A program made the translations under genes and the position numbers. DNA of 64,000 bases from Strigomonas culicis (lineage: Eukaryota > Euglenozoa > Kinetoplastea > Trypanosomatida > Trypanosomatidae): NCBI GenBank assembly GCA_000482145.1, contig AUXH01000017.1:1-64000 (forward strand), in the 5' to 3' direction. Of this stretch, positions 35,506-44,695 are shown one piece after another. How positions within the stretch are numbered: the first letter of the stretch is position 1; the number at the start of each line of letters is the position of its first letter. The notes under the pieces are model-generated. The model searched no databases. It had not been told where the DNA came from and saw nothing but the letters and a program-made list of their open reading frames with translations.

Positions 35506-38283
35506 TCAATCTCCATGAAATGGAACAGGCGATAACGACAAGGAGCTGTTCAGTGAGCCGGCCTCTCGGGGTGGTGTACAGCAGACCCCGTTACGCTGCT
35601 GCTGGACGTAGGTATCTTGTTGTCCCTTCACATCGACCGAGACGCTATTGCGACTGTTGTTGCTGCTGGTGGAGGAATAGCCATCAAAGTCGAGTCGCTG
35701 GATACAACTATCGCCCGTTCGATGTGGCAGTACCCAGTTATCCGCCTCTTCCGACGCGCCGTGCGCCTCGCTGCGCGCTGCGCTATGGCTGATGCCCTGC
35801 CGCGTCTCGCTGAAAGAGACGGAGCGCTTCGGTTCCCCCACACGGCCGCGGGCACCGTCTCCCTCGGTCAGTCGAATCACGTCTGCAGTGGGCACAGCCC
35901 TGGCGGCGGAGGGAGCAGCAAGCGGCTGCACGAGGCGCCGGTTATCCAAGTGGGAAAGCAGCGGCGTCGGCGGCTCCGGGCTGCTGAGCGACGAGACGCC
36001 GGAAAGACTGCTGCTCGCCTTGCGACTGTGCTTGGCGTTGCTCTCCTCGAAGGACGTCGCCGTCAGGCTGCTGACCACGAGCGTCGCGGACATGGCCGAA
36101 GCCTCTTCGCTGTTAACGCCGCTGCGAGTGCACAGCGCGGTCAGGGCGGCGAGGCCGCCCCCCGCGGAAGGCGCGCACGTGATCGAATTGACACTCAGCG
36201 ACACGTCGCTCAGGAGAAAACTGCCAGACGAAGTCGTCCGCAGCCGCCACGGCGGACCGCCGGCGTGACTCCCGTTCTGCGCCGTGTTGGTGCTCGTGGA
36301 CAGCACATTCGTCGTGTCTGCGGTGCTCACCAGCGACGAGCACTGCGTGGCCGGGAGCGCCACCGCACTCGCGCTGTCGCCGCTGCGGTCGTCCTGGGGC
36401 CGTCGCCGCACGCCACACTCCGGCGCCGCCCCCCGCAGCGGGACGTCCTCCACCCCCGCAAGGAAGTTGTGCTGCAGCGCCTGCGCCGCCGTGAGGCGCC
36501 GCCGGTCGTCCACCTCCAGCAGCCCGCGCACAAACGAGCGGGCTGCCGGCGACACGCCGGCCGGCCACTCGAGCACCTCGCCCTTCGCGATGCACGCGCA
36601 CGTGTCGACCGCGGACATGCTCGCGCCGAACGGCACGGCGCCGGACAGCAGCTCGTAGCACATGACGCCGAGCGACCACATGTCGGAGGCGGTGGTCGCG
36701 CCCCTCTGGAGGACCTGCTCGGGCGACAGGTAGTCCAGCGTGCCGCACACGGTGAAGCGGCGCACCCGCTGCCCGCTGCAGCGCGTCGCCCAGGAGAAGT
36801 CGGCCAGCTTGCACTTGCCCTTTTTGAGCAGAACGTTTTCCGGCTTGATGTCGCGGTGGAGAATGTGGAAGCGGTGCATGAGGTGCAGCGCAGACGTCAG
36901 CTGCCGCGCGACGGTCCGCACCTGCGGCTCCGCCAGCCGCCCGCCGGGCTGCCGCGCCGCGAAGGACGCCAGCGAGCCGCCGTCGGCGTGCTCGAGCAGC
37001 AGGAAGATGCGTTCGCTGTCCCAGAAGTAGCCGTGCAGCCGGAGCACGTGGCCGTGGTGGCGGCCCAGGTACGACTGCAGCTCGATCTCCCGGTGCATCT
37101 GCGTCAGCAGGTCGTTGTACAGCAGCATCTCCTTCGAGATGCACTTGAGCACCACGCCGAACTTGGTGCGCCGCTCGCGGGCAAGGTAGATCTTGCCGAA
37201 GCGGCCCTCGCCCAGCTTTGGGCCGACGTCGAAGTCCGCGAGGGACCAGTTGCGTCCCGTGCCTTCATCGTGCTCGCCGTGGTGCAGGTTCTGCGGGCTC
37301 ACCATGATGTTGACGTGCCTGCCGCGGAGCTTGTACGCCGGGGACTCCCTCATCGCCGGGTCCGCCATCCTTGGCGGTTGCCGCAACGGCCGCGTCCCAT
37401 CCCCCTCCTCCTCGCACGAAGGGCTCTTGAACTGCACGACGCGCGGCCGCGGCGGCGTCGCGGAGAAGGGCGCCGCGGCCGCACTGGCGGGCCGCCACCC
37501 ACCGCCGCGCGGCATGATGGGCGACGGCGAGCGCACCGTCGCGCGGGGGTCGGAGGAGCCATACGCGCCGTCGCTGAGCCGCCCGGCAGAACCGTGCCCC
37601 AGCGCCGTCAGCGTGCCCGGGGTCGCCGCCGCCGGCGTGAACGGGCCGTGGACGGGCGTCGCGATGGGCGACAGAATGGGGGAGAGGCCGAGCGTCCTGT
37701 CCTCCTCCAGCGGCGACACGAAGGGCCCGTGCAGGTCGGAGGACCAGGCGCCGCCCCACTCGGGCTGGGACGCCGTGAAGACGTCCCCCTCCTCCTCGCG
37801 CGTGTAGAAGGGGTCGTTACTCGGCAGAAAGTAGTCCTGCAGCGCGCGTACGTGCGAGTACGTGAGACTGGACAGGTCCTCCAGGCCTACCTGCAGCAGC
37901 GACTCCACGACGCACGACACTCTGCTCTCCACCTCTCCGTCCGTCGTCTGGTTATGGCTCAAGCCGCCGCTCGTGTCACACGTGGCCTCCCGCCGCAGTG
38001 CCTCCTTCAGGATGGAAGGATGCGTGGGCGCTAAGGGAATGCCGCACCGCCCGGGGCTCGGCTGCGCGGAGCGCGCGCCCACACCGCTGTGGCTATGGCT
38101 GCGCTCCATCGACACGCTGCTCATGGACAGCACATCCGCCGCGGTGCGCAGCGACGGCTCCTTCGACGGGGGGCGCCTGTCCAGCGAGCTGAAGGAGGCA
38201 AAGGCCGTTCGCTGGAAAGCGGCGGAAGTGGGGCTATGCATATCGGAGCCAAGGACCGGGCCCGTCAAGGAATCTAAGAACAT
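35506..38283 (-). CDS. Aurora-like protein kinase with DFS in place of DFG
   Basis: This 925-residue protein has a disordered N-terminal third (about 1-345), a kinase domain (about 351-610) and a long Ser/Thr-rich tail. Aurora-type features are DFDVGPKLGEGRFGKIYLAR, LHGYFWDSERIFLLLEHA and an activation loop reading RRFTVCGTLDYLSPE, where Thr511 matches the Aurora autophosphorylation threonine. Catalytic Lys380 (VVLK) and HRDIKPEN (from His476) are intact. The magnesium motif DFG reads DFS (495-497), unusual but with the Asp retained, so activity is likely. Auroras drive mitosis, cytokinesis and, in kinetoplastids, spindle and flagellar events. It is one of the divergent kinetoplastid Auroras rather than a compact AUK1. 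The ATG at 38283 follows an AG acceptor by about 25 nt. Confidence 0.85.
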   Translation of the reverse strand: MFLDSLTGPVLGSDMHSPTSAAFQRTAFASFSSLDRRPPSKEPSLRTAADVLSMSSVSMERSHSHSGVGARSAQPSPGRCGIPLAPTHPSILKEALRREATCDTSGGLSHNQTTDGEVESRVSCVVESLLQVGLEDLSSLTYSHVRALQDYFLPSNDPFYTREEEGDVFTASQPEWGGAWSSDLHGPFVSPLEEDRTLGLSPILSPIATPVHGPFTPAAATPGTLTALGHGSAGRLSDGAYGSSDPRATVRSPSPIMPRGGGWRPASAAAAPFSATPPRPRVVQFKSPSCEEEGDGTRPLRQPPRMADPAMRESPAYKLRGRHVNIMVSPQNLHHGEHDEGTGRNWSLADFDVGPKLGEGRFGKIYLARERRTKFGVVLKCISKEMLLYNDLLTQMHREIELQSYLGRHHGHVLRLHGYFWDSERIFLLLEHADGGSLASFAARQPGGRLAEPQVRTVARQLTSALHLMHRFHILHRDIKPENVLLKKGKCKLADFSWATRCSGQRVRRFTVCGTLDYLSPEQVLQRGATTASDMWSLGVMCYELLSGAVPFGASMSAVDTCACIAKGEVLEWPAGVSPAARSFVRGLLEVDDRRRLTAAQALQHNFLAGVEDVPLRGAAPECGVRRRPQDDRSGDSASAVALPATQCSSLVSTADTTNVLSTSTNTAQNGSHAGGPPWRLRTTSSGSFLLSDVSLSVNSITCAPSAGGGLAALTALCTRSGVNSEEASAMSATLVVSSLTATSFEESNAKHSRKASSSLSGVSSLSSPEPPTPLLSHLDNRRLVQPLAAPSAARAVPTADVIRLTEGDGARGRVGEPKRSVSFSETRQGISHSAARSEAHGASEEADNWVLPHRTGDSCIQRLDFDGYSSTSSNNSRNSVSVDVKGQQDTYVQQQRNGVCCTPPREAGSLNSSLSLSPVPFHGD

Positions 38284-38888
38284 ATCGATATATATGGTTG
38301 ACGTAGTCTAAGGTATCAATGTAAAGAGGAGTAAATAAGTACGTGTTCTATTAGCAAAATGTCAAAAGTGAATCTATATATAGGTAAAGGGGGGAAATAA
38401 AAAGGAGACGTGTGTGCGCGAAAACAATCTATAAACCACCCACACACACAAGAAAAGTAGCTATGAAGGTAAAGAAGAGGTAAGGAGGTAAATGGAACAC
38501 TAGGTTTGCCTCGGAAAAGATTACATACTTTTTTTCCCCACTCTATTTTTTTGCAATAAGCCCAAGAGGCATACATTCGTTTCATTGTTCTCGTCCGATC
38601 ATCAAGAATTGTACTGTCATTATCTGCACTGCAAGATGAAAGATATATAAAAGAGCAAAAGACGGCCAACATTGCTGCTATGGGTAAGAGTAACCATCCT
38701 TATAGTAGAAACCTGCTGCAAGAAGTGCGATCCCTTGATCGCAGTAATCAGAACGCGGAAGATGGGTACGCAGGTGCCTCCTGTGTGGCATACAAAAAAT
38801 AACAAAAGCAACAAGAGTGAGATTTCAACACACACAGAAAAAGAAAAGGAAAAACACAAAAGAAGTATACATGCGATTAGACAGTACG
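38284..38888. other. Intergenic, no gene seen
   Basis: This 605-bp AT-rich spacer has frames of 79, 114 and 118 codons on both strands that are low complexity or overlap the neighbouring gene antisense. None is supported. Confidence 0.65.
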
Positions 38889-39767
38889 TTATGAACCCGT
38901 CTTGGTGCGCAGACTCAGCTCATCTTCAAGCCGCTTCACCTCGCTCTTCAAGTGTGGCAACGAGCACCACTGTAATTGTTTGGCCATCGGCTCCAAGAGG
39001 AGACGCTCAAAGGTGAACAGCTGCGCCTGTTGCAGGCCCAGCGCAGCGTTCATCGCCATCAGGTCGTTGTCCGAGCGCTCCCGCACGTGGCTCACCGCGG
39101 ACTGGATCTCCCGCATCAGCACTGTCAGCATCTGCGGCTGGCCGCTGCCCACGAAGGTCTTGAGGCCGAGGTCCACCGGGGAGCAGATGACGAGAGGCAC
39201 CTTCACGTGGCGGTCGTTCGCACCGGTCTGGAAGCAGTGGATGTAGCACGTTCCCTTGCTATTCGCGTCCGTGTGGAAGAGACTAAAGATGAGACCCACC
39301 CACCCGCTCTCCATCTGTTGGTACTGCTTCTGCGAGTTGAGGTCGACGATGGAGGGGTACTGCGTAATCTGGGGGTGGCTGTGGTACCACCCAATGACGC
39401 GCGTCGGCTGGTTGATCTCAACCGACAGCCGCTCCGCCTCAGCCGCCGCGTTGATGAGCATCTCGGCGGCGACCTCCACGCGGTCGCTCAGGCGCACACT
39501 GCGGTCCATGACATAGGAGGACCACACCTTCGCGACCTTGCTGTTGCCGTCGCGGCTGTTGTGGTCGCTGCCCGGCACACGGGCGGCTGGCGTGCCCTCC
39601 TCCAGCTCAATCGTGCCGAGGAGCACCCCCATCACCTCCTCCTTCTCCGTGATGAAGGCGTGCGCGAGGCAGTTCTCCACGACCAAGTCGCTCACGTACA
39701 CCTTGGAGAGCAGGCTGCGGGAGGAATCCGCGAGGGCTGCGGCATCGGCGCTTTTGTGTGCACTCAT
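38889..39767 (-). CDS. BRCC36: BRCC36-type JAMM (MPN+) deubiquitinase
   Basis: This 292-residue metalloprotease has an MPN+ domain containing the JAMM zinc motif WYHSHPQITQYPSIVD, with the partner Glu in EEVMGVLLG. The PS-x-x-D spacing and the downstream QKQYQQM and GLIFSLF segments match BRCC36 rather than Rpn11 or CSN5, whose motif reads S-G-x-D after a different loop. BRCC36 enzymes cleave Lys63-linked ubiquitin chains and act in BRISC or BRCA1-A complexes together with an MPN-minus partner. No partner is encoded in this window. The C-terminal half is helical (LQQAQLFTFERLLLEPMAKQ), the expected dimerisation region. Confidence 0.85.
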   Translation of the reverse strand: MSAHKSADAAALADSSRSLLSKVYVSDLVVENCLAHAFITEKEEVMGVLLGTIELEEGTPAARVPGSDHNSRDGNSKVAKVWSSYVMDRSVRLSDRVEVAAEMLINAAAEAERLSVEINQPTRVIGWYHSHPQITQYPSIVDLNSQKQYQQMESGWVGLIFSLFHTDANSKGTCYIHCFQTGANDRHVKVPLVICSPVDLGLKTFVGSGQPQMLTVLMREIQSAVSHVRERSDNDLMAMNAALGLQQAQLFTFERLLLEPMAKQLQWCSLPHLKSEVKRLEDELSLRTKTGS

Positions 39768-40401
39768 CGAAAAGCACCGACTTTGAGGTCAATCACGTTG
39801 CTTACACTACTTGTGTTTATGCGCCTCCACAAATTGCTGAGCATCCGGGGAACATACAAGGTGAAAGAAGCAGAAAAGGGAAGAGGAGTCACGTTTTGGT
39901 CACCAGTGCACTAGTTCCCTTCAGTAAAGAGACGCGTCGCAACCCACAAACACACGCGCGCACACACACACACGTACAAGCAATGGAACAGTTCAATTAT
40001 CTAGTGTATATGTAGAGAGAGATGTAGATTGCCAAAACAATTATTCCCATACACGCATACATGCACACGTAAAACAAGGAGAAGCGCCCGTAACACACAA
40101 CGATGGATAATGATCTTAAAAGTACAAAGAGATAATATATAAAAGTAAAAAACGGAAGCCGTCATGCCGTTCGAAAATCCAGTCGTATCTTCTATTTCCT
40201 CTCAGTGACAAGAAAAGAGCTCTCTAGTGATGGCAGTAGTGTGCACAAACAGAAACAGTACAAAATGAGTAAAGAAACTTTATTTATAAAGTGATCAAAA
40301 AGTTCAAACGGCATTTCTACAATTAAAAAAAAAGAGACACACGAAACGAGAAGAACAGTTGATAAAGCAAAAGACGGCAATATCGTACGCCTCTCGAGAC
40401 T
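39768..40401. other. Intergenic, no gene seen
   Basis: This 634-bp spacer includes a CA/CG-repeat patch (about 39945-39975), A8 near 40326 and no supported gene. An 85-codon plus frame overlaps the deubiquitinase start and lacks coding character. Confidence 0.65.
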
Positions 40402-42297
40402 CTAGTTTTGGTGCTCTGTCACCGTGCGGAACAGCGACACGAGCGCCGCCTGGGGCAGCTCACTAATGAGATCCCACACCTGCGGGTCGTTGCGCGTCAT
40501 GGACTGGAAGTTGGACGCGACGTGGGCCATGGCGCGTTCTTGCAGCTCTGTGACGGAGTGCTTGATGGAGTAGATGAAAAGCCGAAGGGCGTTCGTGCCG
40601 TTGAGGGCCTCCTCCGCCTCGCGCTTGAGCAGCCCATCGAGACCCAGCGTGTTGTGCATCTTAAACACAATCGCTATGTCCTCCGCCGAGAAGTCCCGGT
40701 TCGTGTCGAAATGACGGCGGTAGAGGCCGCAGAGCAGCTTGTGCCAGCTGCGGACCGTGAAGTCGAATTCGCCGGTCGTGAAGACGGGCAGCGGGGTTTG
40801 GCTGTGCGGGTTCATTGCCTGCGAGAAGAGCGCACTGCGGCACGCTAAGATGTAACGGTGCGCGCGGATCGTGTACTGCTGCGGCCCGACCGTCCACTCC
40901 ATATCGCTGTACTCCCCCGTCTCCGCGAGCCAGACGAGCTGCTTCCCGAGCGAGTTCTTCATGGCCGGGATGGGCGCGTTGGGCACCGTCTCGCGCCGCG
41001 CTAAGATGAGGGAGAGGCGCCGGAAGAGGTGGCCGGGGATCTCCTCGAACTGCTTGTCCTGGATCAGGATATCGTAGTATTCGAGCAGCACACGGAGGTA
41101 GAGCGCGGTCAGCACCTCATCCGCCGCGTTGTAGCGCGTGAGCACGATGGGCAGGATGTTCTCCGGCGCCAGCAGCGGCTTCACGAACTTGAGGCAGAGC
41201 GCGCTGAGGTCGTAGAACTCGCAGGCGGTGGAGATGAGGTACAGGTCCAGCAGCGACTCCACCGGCAGCACGCCCGCGTCGGGGAAGTCCTCCGTGTAGA
41301 CGTAGCGCAGGAAGGCTGTGAAGACGTCCAGCGGCACCGCGATGGACACGATGCAGCCCGGCTGCAGCGGCACCATCGTGTCCGGCAGCAGCGGGCGCAT
41401 GCGGCAGCCGACGATGCAGCGGTGCGCCTTGATGCGCACGCCCTGTACGTCGAAGGACATGTCGCACAGCGACTCCAGGTGCTCGAAGGGGTACGCGAGC
41501 GCCGCGCGGACGGGCGCCGGCGAGGCGGTGGCGACAAGGGCGTGGCCCTGCGAGCCGCGGCCCGCCCCGAGCCCGTCCCCGGGCAGAAGCATACGGTTGT
41601 CCTCCGGGTCGCCGTACGCGCTGCGCAGCGCCATGGGCCCGCCGTAGGCGTTGGCGCCGCGGCCGAGGCTGCGGCGGTCGACGCTGTTCTCCGTGCGCAC
41701 GAGCGCGCCTTGCTGCGGCGACGGGCGGCGCCCGACGGAGAGGCTGCCGCCCGCGCGGGAGGGCGAGCTGCGGTAGTGGCCGGAGTTGCCGCCCTGTACG
41801 GAGGAGGTCACGGACCGCACGAGCTCGCGCGTCAGCGGCGCGGAGCCCTCCACGCCGTCCTCGACCTGCAGCATCACCTCGAAGTCGACGCAGCGCGTGC
41901 CGGTCTCCTCTACCGTGTACACGAAGCCGCTGTCCGGGTGCAGCAGCTTCGACATGGGGATGAACTGGTGCAGGCCCCACGCGCTGCCCGCCTTCTTGAA
42001 GGTGCAGTGGAAGGTCTTGCTCTTGGACAGCAGCGGGTCGCGCATGCACACGACGGTGAGCCGGAAGTGGACGGGCACGGAGCCCTGCGAGCAGTTCTGC
42101 AGGTGCAGCGCGAGGAACCGGTCGCCGTCGCTCTTGCGCTCCTGGATGTGGAAGCGCCACATCCAGCCGCCCACCTCGAACTCGGGGCTGTAGCGGAACC
42201 CGTTGTACTGCAGCTCGCGGATCTCGCTCACCGGCACGCGGTAGCGGTACCGCGCACTAGTGGCCGAGAACACTTCTAGCGCCTCCACAATTTCCAT
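40402..42297 (-). CDS. MATH-BTB-BTB protein
   Basis: This 631-residue protein has a MATH/TRAF-like domain at residues about 25-150 (GGWMWRFHIQERKSDGDRFL, ending CVDFEVMLQVED). A disordered Ser/Arg/Gly linker (about 155-265) follows. The first BTB/POZ domain is at about 278-372 (VRIKAHRCIVGCRM), with a BACK-like helical stretch. The second, more degenerate BTB is at about 465-560 (YTIRAHRYILACRSALF). MATH-BTB proteins elsewhere are substrate adaptors of cullin-3 ubiquitin ligases; two BTBs in one chain is uncommon. The neighbouring gene is a deubiquitinase, but co-transcription alone proves no link. The predicted acceptor directly abuts the ATG. Confidence 0.85.
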   Translation of the reverse strand: MEIVEALEVFSATSARYRYRVPVSEIRELQYNGFRYSPEFEVGGWMWRFHIQERKSDGDRFLALHLQNCSQGSVPVHFRLTVVCMRDPLLSKSKTFHCTFKKAGSAWGLHQFIPMSKLLHPDSGFVYTVEETGTRCVDFEVMLQVEDGVEGSAPLTRELVRSVTSSVQGGNSGHYRSSPSRAGGSLSVGRRPSPQQGALVRTENSVDRRSLGRGANAYGGPMALRSAYGDPEDNRMLLPGDGLGAGRGSQGHALVATASPAPVRAALAYPFEHLESLCDMSFDVQGVRIKAHRCIVGCRMRPLLPDTMVPLQPGCIVSIAVPLDVFTAFLRYVYTEDFPDAGVLPVESLLDLYLISTACEFYDLSALCLKFVKPLLAPENILPIVLTRYNAADEVLTALYLRVLLEYYDILIQDKQFEEIPGHLFRRLSLILARRETVPNAPIPAMKNSLGKQLVWLAETGEYSDMEWTVGPQQYTIRAHRYILACRSALFSQAMNPHSQTPLPVFTTGEFDFTVRSWHKLLCGLYRRHFDTNRDFSAEDIAIVFKMHNTLGLDGLLKREAEEALNGTNALRLFIYSIKHSVTELQERAMAHVASNFQSMTRNDPQVWDLISELPQAALVSLFRTVTEHQN

Positions 42298-42335
42298 CTG
42301 ATCCGGGCAAGAAGAAAAGGAGAGAGAGAGAGAGA
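42298..42335 (-). promoter_or_regulatory. Predicted spliced-leader acceptor abutting the MATH-BTB ATG
   Basis: The coding strand reads (TC)n followed by CTTTTCTTCTTGCCCGGATCAG and then ATG, with the AG at 42299-42298. It is a strong tract, and the predicted 5' UTR beyond the spliced leader is zero. Confidence 0.6.
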
Positions 42336-42935
42336 TAACAATGCACTAAAATGGAGAGGGTACTTGTCGATCGTGTTGTCACGCTTCAACGAATCTAAAT
42401 ACAAACGAAAGCAAAAAAAGCAAAACTGTAAGATCCTGAGGGGGAGTATTCTAGATTTACAAGAAGAAACAACTCTATTGAAAGATAAGTAGTAGATGCT
42501 GCAGTGCAGGCAGACAGTACGCAATAAGGAAGAGAAGAAAGAAGAGAAAGAGCAAACGATACGCATATCTTAGACAAAAAAAAAAAGAAGACACACACCA
42601 CTTAAAAAAAAAAGATCAGATAAATGATGAAGCATATAACACGAAACGAGGAGTCACACTTACTCTTTTACAAGTGGATAAACAATGCACAAGCGTGATG
42701 TGCGTGCAGTCAAGCCTCTAAATCGTATATAAAGTGTAACATTCTACTTCTCAACATAAACAGATGCGAGAGGAAAATTTGAACAAAAAGAGAGAAACTA
42801 TGATTCATTAGTGCGCCAAAAGAAAAGGGAAAAGAACGAGGCAGCACTTGCTGTATTCAACACCACTTGTTGTCAAGACTCTTTCTGCGAGTCCGACATC
42901 GTCCTGCTGCCCTCGCTGGACAATTCATCCATGTT
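42300..42935. other. Intergenic, no gene seen
   Basis: This AT-rich spacer of about 640 bp has A-rich tracts at about 42577 and 42605. Two overlapping minus frames (68 and 96 codons) are low-complexity S/F/L-rich and not called. Confidence 0.65.
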
Positions 42936-44333
42936 CTACTCGCCGCGACTGGTATCCTCCCCATCCAGCATAATGTCGAGATCGGTGGACGGCTCCTCTG
43001 TGGGGACCTCCTCGTCCTCCGGGAAGAGCGCGTCGGCGTACTCCTCGATCATGCGCCTCGTGTCCTCGAGGCGGTCCATCAGGCGGATGTAGGTGCCCTT
43101 CTGCGACTTGACGTCCACCCACTCGCGCAGCTCCTCCAGGCGGTTCTTGTACTCGTGGCGGCCCTCGTAGTCGTCGTAGACCGGGCAGCTCAGCACCGTC
43201 GTCGTGACGGGCGTCGTGAGCTCATGCTTCAGCGAGTTCAGGTGCGGCCGCACACACTCGTCGCGGATCGAGTAGTCCGACAGGTGGGTCGCGATGACGC
43301 CGAAGGCCTCGTGGTGCTTCAGCAGCTCCTCGCACGTGCTGCGCAGCCCCTCCACCGTCGCATCCGTGTCGGTGCCAGGCGACATGAGGAAGCCCTGGGC
43401 CGCCAGCAGAATCTGGCGGGCCCGGTCCTCCGCCGCCTTCATCCACGTGCTGCAGAGGGACTCGAGGTTCGAGCTGACGTGCGCCTCGCGCAGCCCGTCC
43501 TGCAGCTTCTCGTAGTTCATGAGACACAGCCGCACCCACTCCCTGTTCACCGCCTGCAGCGCGTCCTGCACCTTCGGGTTGTCCATCAAGGGCTCGCTCT
43601 GGTCCACAATGACGAGGAAGTTGCTGTCCATCACGGGCACGTTTTTCTGGAAGGAGTCGCTAAACGCGATCAGGTCGCCCATCGCGGTCAGGTCCTCCAG
43701 TGTCTCGCGCTGCTTCCGGCACCACGCGATGAGCTGCGACTGGCTGTCCATGAAGTCTTCGACCGCCTCGTCGCCGAGCGCGGCGCGGCGGTAGCGCTCA
43801 CGGCCGACGAGCGAGCGGGCCTGCAGCTGCAGCCGGCACACCGTGTCGAGCGCGTCGCACAGGATCTGCGTCGACAGCAGCCGCGCGTCCTTCGCGACGG
43901 AGCGCTCGATGTGCTTCAGCTCGCGCAGGTCCGCCTCCGACTCGCTGAGGAAGGCCGCCCACGTGTCGAGCCAGTGGGCGACCGTGGCCAGGTCCGCCGT
44001 GCGGTAGTCCGCGGTGGAGTAGCTCAGCAGGAAGGTCAGCACCTCCTTCCGCCTCACGTACTCCTTCAGCAGCTCGCACCACTTGCGGCAGTAGTCCCGC
44101 GCCTCCGCCGGCGTGAGCGTGCGCAGGCCGCGCTCTTCCTGTAGCTGCTCCAGCTCGCGCTGCAGCCTCTGCCGCTCCGCCGCGGCCTGCTGCTTCTGTT
44201 GCTGGGCCCGCAGGAGAAGGTCACGCTGGGCGGAGAGGTAGTCCATCTCCTCGCCCAGCAGCGCGCGGTAGCCGACAAGCGTCGGATTCGACTTTCCCTG
44301 CGCTTCCAGCTCCTGTGCCTTCTCTAACGACAT
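42936..44333 (-). CDS. Helical hypothetical protein
   Basis: This 465-residue protein is all-alpha in character. It has a Gln/Arg/Glu-rich coiled coil at about residues 35-75 (LRAQQQKQQAAAERQRLQRE), then long amphipathic helices of spectrin-like texture, and an acidic C-terminus (EDEEVPTEEPSTDLDIMLDG). No motif for a known enzyme or binding fold is recognised. It could be a flagellar or cytoskeletal component, but there is no direct evidence. The ATG at 44333 (Met25 of the longest frame) is preferred because the predicted splice acceptor lies downstream of the first ATG at 44405. Confidence 0.8.
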   Translation of the reverse strand: MSLEKAQELEAQGKSNPTLVGYRALLGEEMDYLSAQRDLLLRAQQQKQQAAAERQRLQRELEQLQEERGLRTLTPAEARDYCRKWCELLKEYVRRKEVLTFLLSYSTADYRTADLATVAHWLDTWAAFLSESEADLRELKHIERSVAKDARLLSTQILCDALDTVCRLQLQARSLVGRERYRRAALGDEAVEDFMDSQSQLIAWCRKQRETLEDLTAMGDLIAFSDSFQKNVPVMDSNFLVIVDQSEPLMDNPKVQDALQAVNREWVRLCLMNYEKLQDGLREAHVSSNLESLCSTWMKAAEDRARQILLAAQGFLMSPGTDTDATVEGLRSTCEELLKHHEAFGVIATHLSDYSIRDECVRPHLNSLKHELTTPVTTTVLSCPVYDDYEGRHEYKNRLEELREWVDVKSQKGTYIRLMDRLEDTRRMIEEYADALFPEDEEVPTEEPSTDLDIMLDGEDTSRGE

Positions 44334-44695
44334 GGATCGAGCGGACGACGTAAAAGGGGTGAGGCTTGAAGCGACGCTTATAAAATAGTCTAGAAATACA
44401 ATCAAAGAGAGAAAAAAAAAAAACTATGTATATATGTGTATATGTGAATACCAGATGGGAAGAAAAAGAGTGACAGTATCAGTGGGAGCGGGTATTCAGT
44501 TACACCGAGAAGAAAATGGGCCCGTCGATGCGCGACAGAATCACAGGAATAGTACAAGTTACAATAATACGTGTGTGGGTGTGTATGTGTAGGGAAGCAA
44601 CACGAAACGTTAGAAAAAGGAGCATCAGGAACAGGATGCACACGACAAGACAACAGAGGAAGGGGGACCGAGGAGACACCGAAGGTGCTGCGTGT
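44334..44695. other. Intergenic, no gene seen
   Basis: This 362-bp spacer includes a T12-type pyrimidine tract on the coding strand and the acceptor for the helical protein. No gene seen. Confidence 0.7.
44390..44424 (-). promoter_or_regulatory. Predicted spliced-leader acceptor of the helical protein gene
   Basis: On the coding strand a T12 run and CTCTCTTTGATTGTATTTCTAG lead to the AG at 44391-44390. It falls inside the longest open frame, so translation should begin at 44333 (56-nt 5' UTR). Confidence 0.7.

Noticed and set aside
35617..38034. Plus-strand open frame of 805 codons opposite the Aurora-like kinase
   Set aside because: Product is Arg/Ala/His-rich low complexity; the minus strand encodes a complete kinase.
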